Shown here one piece after another: positions 1 through 9,602 of a stretch of DNA of 64,000 bases. The stretch's first letter is position 1; each line of letters starts with the position of its first letter. The stretch is from Hyphomonadaceae bacterium (GTDB lineage Bacteria > Pseudomonadota > Alphaproteobacteria > Caulobacterales > Aquidulcibacteraceae), in assembly GCA_019753105.1 (NCBI GenBank), contig JAIELJ010000005.1, positions 62,001 to 126,000 of the forward strand. The letters run 5' to 3'. Made by a program: the position numbers and the translations under genes. The notes under the pieces are model-generated. The model saw nothing but the letters and a program-made list of their open reading frames with translations. It was not told the origin of the DNA and did no database searches.

Positions 1-1
1 C

Positions 2-850
2 ACAATGGAGCGTCTCGGAATGGGCGCGCTTCTGGGCGTCGCTCAAGGCAGCGCACGCCCGGGCCGTCTCGTCACGATGGTGTGGAACGGCTCAAGCGAC
101 AAAAAGGGCAAGCCCGTCGCTCTCGTCGGCAAAGGCGTCACGTTCGATACGGGCGGCATTTCGCTGAAGCCGGGCGCAGGCATGGACGAAATGAAGGGCG
201 ACATGGGCGGCGCCGCCGCTGTCGCTGGCGCGATGAAGGCAATCGCGCTGCGGAAGGCAAAGGCCAATGTCGTCGGCGTTGTGGCGCTGGTGGAGAATAT
301 GCCGGGCGCCAACGCACAGCGCCCTGGCGATATCGTCACGACGATGTCCGGCCAAACCATCGAAGTGTTGAACACCGACGCTGAAGGCCGTCTCATCCTG
401 GCCGATGCGGTTTGGTACGCGCAGGATAAGTACGATCCGAGCGCGGTCATCGATCTTGCGACACTTACGGGCGCAGTGATCGTAGCACTCGGCAACGAGC
501 ACGCTGGCCTCTTCTCCAACGATGAAGATTTGGCGCAGGCGATTACGTCCGCAGCGACCGCCGAAGGCGAGCCCGTTTGGCGCCTGCCGCTCAATGCCGC
601 CTATGACAAGCTGATCGACACGCCGAACGCCGACATGAAGAACATCGCCGGCAAGCCGGTTGCTGGTTCGATCGTCGGCGCACAGTTCGTGAAGCGTTTT
701 GTCAAAGACGGCACACCGTGGGCACACCTCGATATCGCCGGCACCGCCTGGAAGTCCGGCCCGTACGAAGATCCGCTCTCGCCTGCTTGGGCGACTGGCT
801 ATGGCGTGCGCTTGCTCAACAGGCTGATCGCTAATCGCTACGAGGATTGA
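2..850 (+). CDS. pepA: Leucyl aminopeptidase (M17), C-terminal part, truncated by window start
   Basis: Translation contains [16 protein letters not shown] and the M17 signature NTDAEGRL; frame is open to the window edge. Confidence 0.95.
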   Translation, partial: TMERLGMGALLGVAQGSARPGRLVTMVWNGSSDKKGKPVALVGKGVTFDTGGISLKPGAGMDEMKGDMGGAAAVAGAMKAIALRKAKANVVGVVALVENMPGANAQRPGDIVTTMSGQTIEVLNTDAEGRLILADAVWYAQDKYDPSAVIDLATLTGAVIVALGNEHAGLFSNDEDLAQAITSAATAEGEPVWRLPLNAAYDKLIDTPNADMKNIAGKPVAGSIVGAQFVKRFVKDGTPWAHLDIAGTAWKSGPYEDPLSPAWATGYGVRLLNRLIANRYED

Positions 851-1074
851 TGACAGAACCCGCGCCACCCCAAGACCGTTTCTGGGTCTCACTCGTGAAT
901 TTGCTTCTGGCGCTCGCGGTGATCTGGGGTGGAGCAGCGTTGATCATGAGCGCGCCGATGGGGGCGAATGACTGGGTCGGCATAGGCCCGCTCTTCATTG
1001 TCCCGGGCGTCTTTCTTCTGTTTATCGGCGTGGTGTTGGTCGTCACTATGCTTAGTCGAAAAAGCCAGGACTAG
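850..1074 (+). CDS. Small two-TM membrane protein
   Basis: ATG overlaps the pepA stop (TGATG); two hydrophobic segments. Confidence 0.6.
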   Translation: MTEPAPPQDRFWVSLVNLLLALAVIWGGAALIMSAPMGANDWVGIGPLFIVPGVFLLFIGVVLVVTMLSRKSQD

Positions 1075-1078
1075 GCCG

Positions 1079-1534
1079 ATGGCTGAACTCTGGTTCTACC
1101 ATCTTGAGCGCAGCGACCTTGAACGTGCGCTGCCGCCCTTGTTGGAGAAGTGTCTGCAGCGCGGTTGGCGGGCGCTTGTGCGCGGCGGTTTGTCGGAGCG
1201 GCTGGACTCTCTCGATGCGACGCTGTGGAGCTACAAGGACGAGAGCTTCTTGCCGCACGCTGTCGATGGCGGCGCAGGTGTTGATCCCTCGCGCCAGCCC
1301 ATTTTGCTGACGGGCAAAGGCGGCAACCCAAACGGTGCGCAAGTGCTCTTTCTGATCGATGGCGCCGAACCCGGAGACATTAGCGGCTTTGAGCGCGCTT
1401 GCCTCGTCTTCGACGGGCGCGACGAAGCTGCCTTGGTTTCGGCCCGTTCGCGCTGGAAAGAGGCCAAAGAGAGCGGCATTGTCGCGACTTACTGGTTCGA
1501 AAGCGGAGATGGGAAGTGGGAGAAAAAGGGCTGA
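1079..1534 (+). CDS. holC: DNA polymerase III subunit chi
   Basis: MAELWFYHLERSDLERALPPLLEKCLQRGWRALVRG, typical HolC, follows pepA. Confidence 0.9.
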   Translation: MAELWFYHLERSDLERALPPLLEKCLQRGWRALVRGGLSERLDSLDATLWSYKDESFLPHAVDGGAGVDPSRQPILLTGKGGNPNGAQVLFLIDGAEPGDISGFERACLVFDGRDEAALVSARSRWKEAKESGIVATYWFESGDGKWEKKG

Positions 1535-1845
1535 TCCGGGCGCTCGCGGGCGTTGCGCTTTTAGCGCTGGCCGCGTGCGCGTCACCGGCGCCGACCAATC
1601 GCGATCTTGAGCGTTTGGGCCGCAACTATGAGGATTCCGGCGTCAGCCCGCTCGCCGATCGCGGCGCAAGCTGCGGCGCCAACCAACATACGGCGCGGAT
1701 CGGCACTGCGATCGCCGATTGGACCCCGCCTGCGGGGGCGCGCGTTATCCGCCCAGGAACGCCGGTCACACGCGATTTCCGCCGTGAGCGGTTGAACGTC
1801 ATCGTCGACGCCGAAGGGCGTATTACTTCGTTGGAGTGTTACTAA
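1516..1845 (+). CDS. I78-type peptidase inhibitor family lipoprotein (copy 1)
   Basis: Lipobox LALAAC; SCGANQHTARIG...PAGARVIRPGTPVTRDFRRERLNVIVDAEGRITSLECY; GTG start is inferred. Confidence 0.75.
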   Translation: MGEKGLIRALAGVALLALAACASPAPTNRDLERLGRNYEDSGVSPLADRGASCGANQHTARIGTAIADWTPPAGARVIRPGTPVTRDFRRERLNVIVDAEGRITSLECY

Positions 1846-2165
1846 TGATCCGCGCCTCTTTGTTTGCATTCGCCCTGCTGGCCGCCGCTTGTACGCCGCC
1901 GGCTGAAACGCCGCCGGAGCAACCCGTGGCCGAAGAACCGACCGCGCTGCCGCAAACCGCCGCTGAAGCGACCGCGCAAGATACGTGCGGCGCAGCCCAG
2001 TATCGCGATCTTGTCGGCCAGAACTTCGCCGCCGTCTCGCTGCCGGCCGGCAACAACATCCGCATCATTCAGCCTGACACGATGGTGACGCAGGATTTCA
2101 GCCCTACGCGGATCAACATGATCGTCGGCGCTGACGGCATCATCACCGCGTTCGAGTGCTACTAA
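1845..2165 (+). CDS. I78-type peptidase inhibitor family lipoprotein (copy 2)
   Basis: ATG overlaps previous stop (TAATG); lipobox; TCGAAQYRDLVGQ...TMVTQDFSPTRINMIVGADGIITAFECY. Confidence 0.75.
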   Translation: MIRASLFAFALLAAACTPPAETPPEQPVAEEPTALPQTAAEATAQDTCGAAQYRDLVGQNFAAVSLPAGNNIRIIQPDTMVTQDFSPTRINMIVGADGIITAFECY

Positions 2166-2167
2166 AG

Positions 2168-2464
2168 ATGCGCGCGCTGATCATTGCAGCCTTCGTTGGT
2201 TTGGCGTCGGCGTGTGCGAGCACGCCGACGCCGCCAGCGTCAGCGCCGGACACTGCTGAAGAGGCCACACAGGCCGATACATGCGGCATCGCCCGCTTCC
2301 GGCATTTGATCGGCACGCGCGCCGATCAGATTGACCGGGCGACGTTGCCGGCAGGCACGCGCGTCATCACGCCGGATATGGCCGTCACCATGGATTTCCG
2401 GGCCGATCGCCTGAACATCATGGTCGGCACAAACGGCGTCGTTGGCTCGATGCGCTGCTTCTGA
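2168..2464 (+). CDS. I78-type peptidase inhibitor family lipoprotein (copy 3)
   Basis: LASACAS lipobox; TCGIARFRHLIG...LPAGTRVITPDMAVTMDFRADRLNIMVGTNGVVGSMRCF. Confidence 0.75.
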   Translation: MRALIIAAFVGLASACASTPTPPASAPDTAEEATQADTCGIARFRHLIGTRADQIDRATLPAGTRVITPDMAVTMDFRADRLNIMVGTNGVVGSMRCF

Positions 2465-2604
2465 GGGCACGCCTCAAAGGTGAAGAATTCGCGACGAGGC
2501 GGAATAGGGCGCCAGGTAGCGAAATCTGGCGCTCCTGTCGCACTTGGCGAGTGCAGGTGCGAAGGTTATAGACCGCGCTTCAAATCATGCCGGAGCGCAC
2601 AAAA

Positions 2605-3027
2605 ATGGCCGTCGAACGCACCTTCTCGATCATCAAGCCGGACGCGACCAAGCGTAACCTGACCGGCGCGATCAATGCCGTGATCGAAAAGTCGGGCCTG
2701 CGCATCGTCGCGCAAAAGCGCATCCAACTCTCGGAAGGCCAAGCCGAAGGCTTCTACGCCGTCCATAAAGAGCGCCCGTTCTTCCGCGATCTCGTGAACT
2801 TCATGATCACCGGCCCGGTCGTGGTCCAAGTGCTCGAAGGCGAGAACGCAGTTGCCGCCTATCGCGACATCATGGGCGCCACCAACCCGGCCAACGCCGC
2901 CGAGGGCACGATCCGCAAGCAGTTCGCGGAATCGATCGAAGCCAATTCGGTGCACGGTTCGGACAGTCTCGAGAACGCCGCGCGCGAAATCGAGTTCTTC
3001 TTCCGTGACGACGAGATCGTCGGCTAA
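2605..3027 (+). CDS. ndk: Nucleoside diphosphate kinase
   Basis: [24 protein letters not shown]..., NSVHGSDS active-site motif. Confidence 0.97.
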   Translation: MAVERTFSIIKPDATKRNLTGAINAVIEKSGLRIVAQKRIQLSEGQAEGFYAVHKERPFFRDLVNFMITGPVVVQVLEGENAVAAYRDIMGATNPANAAEGTIRKQFAESIEANSVHGSDSLENAAREIEFFFRDDEIVG

Positions 3028-3051
3028 GCCGCGTCTCACCGCAGAAATAAG

Positions 3052-3088
3052 AACGGGCGCTCTCGTAAGGAGCGCCCGTTTCGTTTTT
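3052..3088. terminator. Intrinsic terminator downstream of ndk
   Basis: AACGGGCGCTC-TCGTAAG-GAGCGCCCGTT followed by TCGTTTTT. Confidence 0.85.
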
Positions 3089-3203
3089 ACTTCTTGCCGC
3101 CTTTGGGGCCGGGCTTGGCTGGGGCGGTCCCTTTGCCGGGCGCCGGGTTCTTCGTGCCCGTGCCGGTTTGCTTCGGCATCGAGCCGCCTGGTCCTTTTGC
3201 CAT
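3087..3203 (-). CDS. Small basic protein of 38 aa (not in supplied ORF track)
   Basis: MAKGPGGSMPKQTGTGTKNPAPGKGTAPAKPGPKGGKK*; GAGGAG Shine-Dalgarno upstream of ATG; stop abuts the ndk terminator. Confidence 0.6.
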   Translation of the reverse strand: MAKGPGGSMPKQTGTGTKNPAPGKGTAPAKPGPKGGKK

Positions 3204-3266
3204 TGTCAGCGCTCCTCTGGTTCGTTTGCGCGGACGAATCCTACGCCCGCGTTTTGAAACGCGCCA

Positions 3267-4076
3267 CTATTTGCGCGCGATGATTTCCAACACGAGCGGC
3301 GTCACCATAAGCGTGCCCGGCTGTTGGCTCACGCGTTCAAACTCATCGCGCATGTCCTTGGCCATTTGCGGGGTGATGCGATCGAGTTCGAGCAGGCGGT
3401 CGATGTGGATGTCGAAAAATCCAATCGGCCAGCGCCAGACATTATCGTCCTTGGAGACGACGTCGACATAAGGCTTCAGGAACTCGACCTTGAGGCCCAT
3501 TTCGGTGAGCCAAGCCGGCAGATGGCGCGCGATGTCGGGCTCGCCGCCAGAGGCGCGCCAGTTCGCGGAGACCTCATCGACGAACTTCTCGAAGTTCGGC
3601 GCAGGCGGGGCGAGCTTCCAGGTTTGGTAATCGATGTATTCGTGGAAAACGAGCGCGCCGCCCGGCTTCACTGCATCGACCAGTTTTTTCAGTGCCTCTT
3701 TCGGCTTCGGCAGGAACGCGAATATCCAGCGCGCCCAGGCGGCGTCGGCGCCGCCGACTGGAATCGCGTCAGTCATAACGTCGACCTCGTGCGCCTTCAC
3801 TTGGCTGAAGCCGCGCGCCTTCGCTTGCGCTTCCAGCGTATCGAGAAAGCGACGCGAGCGTTCGAGTGCATGCACCGCGCCGTGCGGGCCGACCATTTCG
3901 GCGAGATCCATTGTTGCGAAGCCCGGCCCCGCACCGAAATCGATCACCTTGCAGCCATCGCCAATCTTTGCGCGCGCCCACGCTTCGAGCGCACGCGGTC
4001 GCCAGACGCGGTGTTGGAACCCAAGCCGGTAAATCTCGTCATCGTGGGTGCCGAGAACGTAATCGCGTTCAGCCAT
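3267..4076 (-). CDS. Class I SAM-dependent methyltransferase
   Basis: VIDFGAGPGFATMDLAEMVG motif I, PGGALVFHEY. Confidence 0.85.
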   Translation of the reverse strand: MAERDYVLGTHDDEIYRLGFQHRVWRPRALEAWARAKIGDGCKVIDFGAGPGFATMDLAEMVGPHGAVHALERSRRFLDTLEAQAKARGFSQVKAHEVDVMTDAIPVGGADAAWARWIFAFLPKPKEALKKLVDAVKPGGALVFHEYIDYQTWKLAPPAPNFEKFVDEVSANWRASGGEPDIARHLPAWLTEMGLKVEFLKPYVDVVSKDDNVWRWPIGFFDIHIDRLLELDRITPQMAKDMRDEFERVSQQPGTLMVTPLVLEIIARK

Positions 4077-4353
4077 GAGATGTCTCCTGAGCCGAAGATA
4101 TAGGCGCGCGCCAAAGCTGCGTCTCGCCAGAAGCGGACCGGCCAAGTGTCAGGAGACGGGGACGCAGACGTGTAAATGGTCTTTCGTCTGATGCCGGCCC
4201 TTCGAGGACATTCGGTGTGTAAAGCGCATGCGGCTGGCGCCAGTGCCCTGCACTCAGTGGTTGGTGGTCCGAGTGTGCGGTACCTAACCGGCAATGCTCG
4301 AACCTATGGTACAATAACGTATAAGGACCTCGAATCGGTCTGCAGGTGCCGAA

Positions 4354-4569
4354 ATGAATTTCGACCGGTTGAGCGACGAAGGGCTGAGCGCCATCTTTAA
4401 CGAGCTCTATTTCGGGGGCTCTCGCGAAGGTTGGCGTTATGAGGATTTAAGCGGCGCTCAGATGCTCGCGTCGAAAGCTTTTACTTGGGCCCGACAAATT
4501 GATGACCATGGCAATGCCGGCGCCTGGACGTTGCTTCCTTGTTCGAAAGTTGAAGCACGTCGCCTGTGA
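4354..4569 (+). CDS. Hypothetical protein, possible orphan
   Basis: Isolated 71-aa ORF in a lower-GC intergenic region; no family recognised. Confidence 0.35.
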   Translation: MNFDRLSDEGLSAIFNELYFGGSREGWRYEDLSGAQMLASKAFTWARQIDDHGNAGAWTLLPCSKVEARRL

Positions 4570-4624
4570 AGCCGCCGCACATCGGATGTACCCTCGCGCA
4601 GATCGGACGCTACTCGCAGCGGGG

Positions 4625-5356
4625 CTAGTCGTCTTCGCCTTCGAAAGAATGCTCTCCCACTTCCGCGCCCAGTCCAGGGCTCGCTGAAGGTGGCTGCGTG
4701 ATGAGTGCGAGGCTGACACACGCGCCTGCGCTCAAGGCCACGATGAGTGCAACGAGACCTGCGCGCTTGGCGTCATCGCCGGGTTCGTCAGGGCGGCGGC
4801 GCTTGGCGCCTGTGATCATGGCGGGAACCAGCGCGTCTTTGGTTTTGAAAGACTCGACCACCACGCCGAGGATGTGAATCGCGACGAGGGCTTGCAGTGC
4901 GCGAAAGAGAGCCTCGTGAACCTCGGAGAGCTCCAGGCCCCATAAGCCGGCGAACGGACCCGCATTGGCCTCTCCGCCGCTGAACAAGCCGGTGAAGACG
5001 ATGCCTGCTGTGATTGCCAGCAGCAGAAACACCGCGACGCCGCCCAGCGGATTGTGTCCGAGGTGGCGCTTGGGTTGTTTCGAGAAAAGGTCGCGCACGT
5101 GTGCGATGATGGCCGAAGGGCCGGCCGCGAAGTCGGCGAAGCGTGCACGTTCTCCGCCTGCGAAGCCCCAGATCACGCGAAAGACGAGCAAGCCTGCGAT
5201 GGCTTCACCGGCGTAGCGATGCAGGCTTGCGGCTGCGCCTTCTTCTTCGCCAGTGAACCAAGCGACAACGACAAGCGCGAGCAGGCTCCAGTGAAACAGG
5301 CGTGTCGGCAGATCCCAGACGTGGACTTGGCGTTCGCCGTAGGCGATCGTGCTCAT
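4625..5356 (-). CDS. Cytochrome b561-type membrane protein
   Basis: VWDLPTRLFHWSLLALV...HRYAGEAIAGLLVFRVIWGF and EVHEALFRALQALVAIHILGVV heme-binding helices. Confidence 0.85.
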   Translation of the reverse strand: MSTIAYGERQVHVWDLPTRLFHWSLLALVVVAWFTGEEEGAAASLHRYAGEAIAGLLVFRVIWGFAGGERARFADFAAGPSAIIAHVRDLFSKQPKRHLGHNPLGGVAVFLLLAITAGIVFTGLFSGGEANAGPFAGLWGLELSEVHEALFRALQALVAIHILGVVVESFKTKDALVPAMITGAKRRRPDEPGDDAKRAGLVALIVALSAGACVSLALITQPPSASPGLGAEVGEHSFEGEDD

Positions 5357-5627
5357 TGAGTGGCTCCCTCATGAAAGGCGCAGTCGGCGTCTTTCGCCAC
5401 TCATGCACCATCTGCGCTGACGGGCTCGTGACAGCCCCTGTCAGCGTTGCGTCAGCTTGTTACGCAACCCCGCGAGATCGCGGCCTGGTAGTGACTGGCG
5501 CGATTAATGAATTTCGGGGACGGCATGTATTGTCGCCGAGGGCGATGTCGCGCCGGACGGGGATGCTCGAACGATAACGTGCCCGCATTTCCGGTTCTTT
5601 AGCGGAGGGGCGCTAAGACACCCCGAG

Positions 5628-7052
5628 ATGTTCGCCTATTTCGACGCCCTCTGGGAGCGATTGTCGGGTACGCCCGAGCTTGACGCTTCCTTGCTGCATG
5701 TCACGCGCAAGCGCTTGTTAACTTTCACAGCGCTGCTGACGATCGTCATCGCTACGATTTGGGTTGTGCTGACCAGCGGCAGCGTCATCGGCGGACGCCC
5801 CGTTGTGGCGTTCCTATGTGCGCTCACGCCGTTTGCGTTTGCGCCTTTCCCGTACTTGGCGCTGCGCTCGAAAATCAATTTAGACCTGCTCTGCCACGCC
5901 TACCTCGTCACACTCTACCTTATCGTGACGCTAACGGCCGCGACGCTCGGTGGTGTCGTCTCGACCACGTCATTCTTTCTCATGTTACTGCCGCTACTCG
6001 GCGCGCTGATGCTGGGCGCTCGCGTGGGTCTGGTTTGGGTGTTGGTCGTGACCTTGACCTATGCCGGCCTGCACCTCGCGCGCGAGGCGTTGCCGCCTTC
6101 GAGTTATGAGGCGCTGGGCGTTGCGCCAAACGATTGGTTGCGTATGGAGGATGTTTCCTTCTGGAACGCGGCCATGATGACGTTGCTGGCTCTGGCTGCG
6201 AGTCTTTCCGTCTCCAATTTTCGCGCAGTCGTTGGTAAGTCGAGCGCGTTGCTCATCGAAGCTGCCAACAATACGAGAGACGCCCGTCAGGGGCAGGCGG
6301 CGGCAGAGGAACTCGCCCGCTCGAAGTCCGAGTTCATCGCCAATGTGAGCCACGAACTGCGCACGCCCCTCAACGCCATTATTGGCTACAGCGAAATGTT
6401 GATCGAGGACGCCGATGAGAGTGGCGCCGGTGAAGCGGCCGCGGATAATCGCCGCGTGCTTGAAGCGGCGCTCAAGCTGCGCAGCATGGTGAACGATGTT
6501 CTGAAGCTTGCGGCGATCGACGCGGGAAAAATCAGCATCGACGTTGATGAATGCCGGCCGACAGAGTTTGTACAAGAGGCCGTTGATGCAATTGAGCCGT
6601 TTGCGCGCGCCAATGGCAATGAGATCCACATTGTCGACACAACAGAGCCGGGCGTGTGGCTGACAGACGGCGATAGGCTCAGCCTTTGTCTGCGCGGTTT
6701 GCTCTCCAACGCGGCGCGCTCGACAGCCAATGGCCGAATAGAGGTTCGCATCTCGCAGAGTGTTGGTGAGAGCATCTTCTTGCTGGTGATCGAGATCGAG
6801 GACAACGGCGTCAGTTTGGATCCGAACCGCTTGGCGGAGTTGTTTGAACCATTCAGCCAGCCTGACAGCGCCCAGACGCGGCACTTTGAGGGCATGGGTC
6901 TAGGGCTTGCGCTCAGCCAACGTATGGCGCGCTTGTTGGGTGGCGACGTGTCGGCCTCATGCGCGGCTGCGGGCGGCGCGTGCTTTCGCGTCGAAATTCC
7001 AGCGCGATTTTTCTCCAACGCGGCTTCTGCTGCGCCGCAGCGCGCGGCGTGA
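5628..7052 (+). CDS. Membrane sensor histidine kinase
   Basis: N-terminal TM helices; SKSEFIANVSHELRTPLNAIIGYSE H-box; GMGLGLALSQRMARLLGG G-box. Confidence 0.92.
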   Translation: MFAYFDALWERLSGTPELDASLLHVTRKRLLTFTALLTIVIATIWVVLTSGSVIGGRPVVAFLCALTPFAFAPFPYLALRSKINLDLLCHAYLVTLYLIVTLTAATLGGVVSTTSFFLMLLPLLGALMLGARVGLVWVLVVTLTYAGLHLAREALPPSSYEALGVAPNDWLRMEDVSFWNAAMMTLLALAASLSVSNFRAVVGKSSALLIEAANNTRDARQGQAAAEELARSKSEFIANVSHELRTPLNAIIGYSEMLIEDADESGAGEAAADNRRVLEAALKLRSMVNDVLKLAAIDAGKISIDVDECRPTEFVQEAVDAIEPFARANGNEIHIVDTTEPGVWLTDGDRLSLCLRGLLSNAARSTANGRIEVRISQSVGESIFLLVIEIEDNGVSLDPNRLAELFEPFSQPDSAQTRHFEGMGLGLALSQRMARLLGGDVSASCAAAGGACFRVEIPARFFSNAASAAPQRAA

Positions 7053-7139
7053 ACCACGTCCAAGACAGTTGAGTGATTGGATTGCGAATGGTTGGCCGTT
7101 CGCCGATCATGCGGGCCGGGGGAGTTTGGAGAGTCCGCC

Positions 7140-7559
7140 ATGGCAAAAAAGCCAGCGACGATGAAGGGAACGCCTGACGATCCTTGGGTGCTCAAGACTC
7201 CGCCGCTCACCTCAGAGTTCACAATGCATCGCGACGTGAAAGACGGAAAAGACGTGCTTGTCTGCACCGTCGGCAAGACCGTTCTATTGTATGATGCGCG
7301 CTGCCTGGACGATCTTCACAAGATGCTCAAGAAGCACGGCGACTGGATGGAGCTCGGCTCCGCCGACGAACAGAAGGACGCCAAAGACGGCACGGTTGAA
7401 GCGTGGGGCCGCTCAAGCAGCAATCCGATTGGCGGCTGGTACGGCCTCAAAAAGGGGTTGCGCGGACGTTTCGGCATGTACGTGCCGCCCTTAATGGAAG
7501 CCCTCGGGCTTGCGGAGGTCGAGCACAATCTGCGCGGCAATCGAATGCGAGCGATCTAA
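7140..7559 (+). CDS. Conserved hypothetical protein
   Basis: MAKKPATMKGTPDDPWVLKTPPLTSEFTMHRD...; good coding composition; family not recognised. Confidence 0.65.
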   Translation: MAKKPATMKGTPDDPWVLKTPPLTSEFTMHRDVKDGKDVLVCTVGKTVLLYDARCLDDLHKMLKKHGDWMELGSADEQKDAKDGTVEAWGRSSSNPIGGWYGLKKGLRGRFGMYVPPLMEALGLAEVEHNLRGNRMRAI

Positions 7560-7617
7560 ACTGGCGCCGTGTCGAACGTTGTTCTTCGGCCTAAATGCGG
7601 ACCCCGTGTCTGTTCAC

Positions 7618-8535
7618 TCAACCCCGCGAGATCGAGGCCTGGTAATAGCTCGCTGCGTCATGCCCGAAAAAGCGGATGTCGAGCGATGCTGGCGTCAGCG
7701 TACAGGCGACGAAACCGGGGCGCGTAAGCACGAAGCGCGATTGCGGCGCGCTGGTGACGGGTCGAACCTCGGCCCCTGAGCCCGAGCAGATATAGTTCAC
7801 GCCCTCAGCTTCCAGATGTTCGAGATCGTGATCGTGGCCATTGAAATAGGCTTGCACGCCGTAACGTTGCAGCAGTGGGCGCACGTGCTCGTACACGCCG
7901 CGCGAGCCGCCATGTGCGCCGCTTGAATAAACCGGGTGATGGCCGACGACGATGCGCCACGGCGCGCGGCAGGAGGCGAGTTCGCGTTCAAGCCACATGA
8001 TCTGATCGCGCGCGCCGAAATCGGCTTGCGGAACGTCGTCTCGCAGTCCGATCAGGTGTGTGATCGGCGTTGTGTCGATGAAGAAGAACGCGACCTCGGA
8101 GCCGTCTGCAAGCGTAGCGGTTTGGCTCCAATAGCGCGACGGCATGCGCCAGCGCGGGCTGGTGCGTGTGTATTCGACCTCGGCGCCGGGCGAGCCCATA
8201 TAATCGTGGTTGCCGAGCACGACATACCAAGGCCGCTGCAATGCCGGCGCGGTGTAGACCTCTTCGAACGTGCGCTGCCACTGCGGGTCGGCGATCGATT
8301 CCACGCCTTGTCCGTAGAAATTGTCACCTGTCGAAATGACGAAGGCGCTGTGAAGATCGGCGCCGACGCGGCCCATCGCCTGCGCGACGGGCCTTTGGTA
8401 GGGCGTGCGCTCGCCCCAATCGCCGATCACGAGAAAAGATAGATCAGGCGTATCGGCGTACGCACATGGCGCGAGTACGCTAGCCGCCGCGCCCAGAAGA
8501 AATCCGCGCCGCGATGCCGGTCGGTTAAGCTGCAT
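7618..8535 (-). CDS. Secreted metallophosphoesterase (acid phosphatase-like), Tat-like signal
   Basis: RRGFLLGAAASV; GDWGE, STGDNFY, LGNHDY, VGHHPVYS, NGHDHDLEH metallophosphoesterase motifs. Confidence 0.9.
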   Translation of the reverse strand: MQLNRPASRRGFLLGAAASVLAPCAYADTPDLSFLVIGDWGERTPYQRPVAQAMGRVGADLHSAFVISTGDNFYGQGVESIADPQWQRTFEEVYTAPALQRPWYVVLGNHDYMGSPGAEVEYTRTSPRWRMPSRYWSQTATLADGSEVAFFFIDTTPITHLIGLRDDVPQADFGARDQIMWLERELASCRAPWRIVVGHHPVYSSGAHGGSRGVYEHVRPLLQRYGVQAYFNGHDHDLEHLEAEGVNYICSGSGAEVRPVTSAPQSRFVLTRPGFVACTLTPASLDIRFFGHDAASYYQASISRG

Positions 8536-8687
8536 AAGTGTCTCCCGCACGCTAAGCGGTGACGGGGGATGCAGGCGGAAGCATGGCCGCCTGTTGAGAC
8601 TGCGAGCGACTTGCGCCCAGGCGCCATCAGAGGGTGCGCGGGCAGAATTTTGCGTTAGCTTGGAGCGCGAAATTTGGAGCCGCCGAT

Positions 8688-8987
8688 ATGACGGAACACG
8701 CCAGCGCCTATTCCGAGAGCGCGTTCAAGACCAAGCTCAGCACCCTAGCTGGCCTCGACAAGCTGATTGATGCGGCAAAGCAGGTTCACACCATGTTGCG
8801 CGATCCCGCGACGCCGCTCTGGGTGAAGGGGCTGTGCATCGGCGTGCTCGGCTATCTGATCGTGCCGACGGATGTGGTGGCGGATTTCGTGCCGGTGCTT
8901 GGCTATGGCGATGATCTTGCGGCGCTGACGGCCGTGATCGCGACGATCGCTGCGCGCTTGCCGAAAGCGGAAGCCGCGAACGATTAG
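8688..8987 (+). CDS. YkvA family (DUF1232) protein
   Basis: PLWVKGLCIGVLGYLIVPTDVVADFVPVLGYGDDLAAL. Confidence 0.85.
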   Translation: MTEHASAYSESAFKTKLSTLAGLDKLIDAAKQVHTMLRDPATPLWVKGLCIGVLGYLIVPTDVVADFVPVLGYGDDLAALTAVIATIAARLPKAEAAND

Positions 8988-9556
8988 AGATTGCGCGCCA
9001 ACTCCGCCAAGCAACGCGGATAGAGCTCGTGCTCCAGTGTCAGCACGCGCCCTGCGAGCGTCTCGGGCGTGTCGCTAGCGATGATCGGCATGCGCGCTTG
9101 GCCGAGGATGCGGCCCGCGTCCACTTCTTCGACGACGAGATGGACGGTGCAGCCATGTTCGCTCTCCCCCGCCGCGAGCGCGCGTTCGTGGGTTTTGGTG
9201 CCGGGGAATTTCGGCAGCAGCGACGGGTGGATGTTGACCAGGCGCTCTTTCCACGAGTTTACGAAGTAGGGCGTCAGCACGCGCATGAAGCCAGCGAGCG
9301 CGATGATCTCAACATTACGTGCGCGCAGCAGCGCGTTGAGTTCGCGCTCGAACGCTTCGCGGTCTTTGCCGAACTGTTTGTGGTCGAGCGTCAGCGCTTC
9401 GATGCCGGCGGCGCGTGCGCGTTGAAGGCCGCCTGCGTCGGGGATGTTGGAAACGACAGCGACGATTTCGTAAGCGTCTTGGTCAGCGTCGATCAGCGCC
9501 TGCAGATTGGTGCCGCGGCCTGAGATGAGGACAGCCACTCGCCTTTTCGCGCTCAT
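8984..9556 (-). CDS. purN: Phosphoribosylglycinamide formyltransferase
   Basis: RVAVLISGRGTNLQALID...ALAGFMRVLTPYFVNSWKERLVNIHPSLLPKFPG. Confidence 0.97.
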   Translation of the reverse strand: MSAKRRVAVLISGRGTNLQALIDADQDAYEIVAVVSNIPDAGGLQRARAAGIEALTLDHKQFGKDREAFERELNALLRARNVEIIALAGFMRVLTPYFVNSWKERLVNIHPSLLPKFPGTKTHERALAAGESEHGCTVHLVVEEVDAGRILGQARMPIIASDTPETLAGRVLTLEHELYPRCLAELARNL

Positions 9557-9602
9557 TTGCGTCCCCAATCGTCATCCTGGGGCAATGCGAAGCAGGCGCG
9601 GA

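Noticed and set aside
2480-2600. tRNA-Leu-like stretch (GGCGGAATAGG, CCAGG...TCTGG stem, TTCAAATC) before ndk
   Set aside because: Anticodon loop is 8 nt, no acceptor stem pairs, T-arm does not close, no CCA context; at most a degenerate fragment. tRNAscan-SE would decide.
5416-5445. GCTGACGGGCT-CGTGAC-AGCCCCTGTCAGC hairpin upstream of the histidine kinase
   Set aside because: Bulged stem with no U-tract and no associated gene end; could be chance in a high-GC region.
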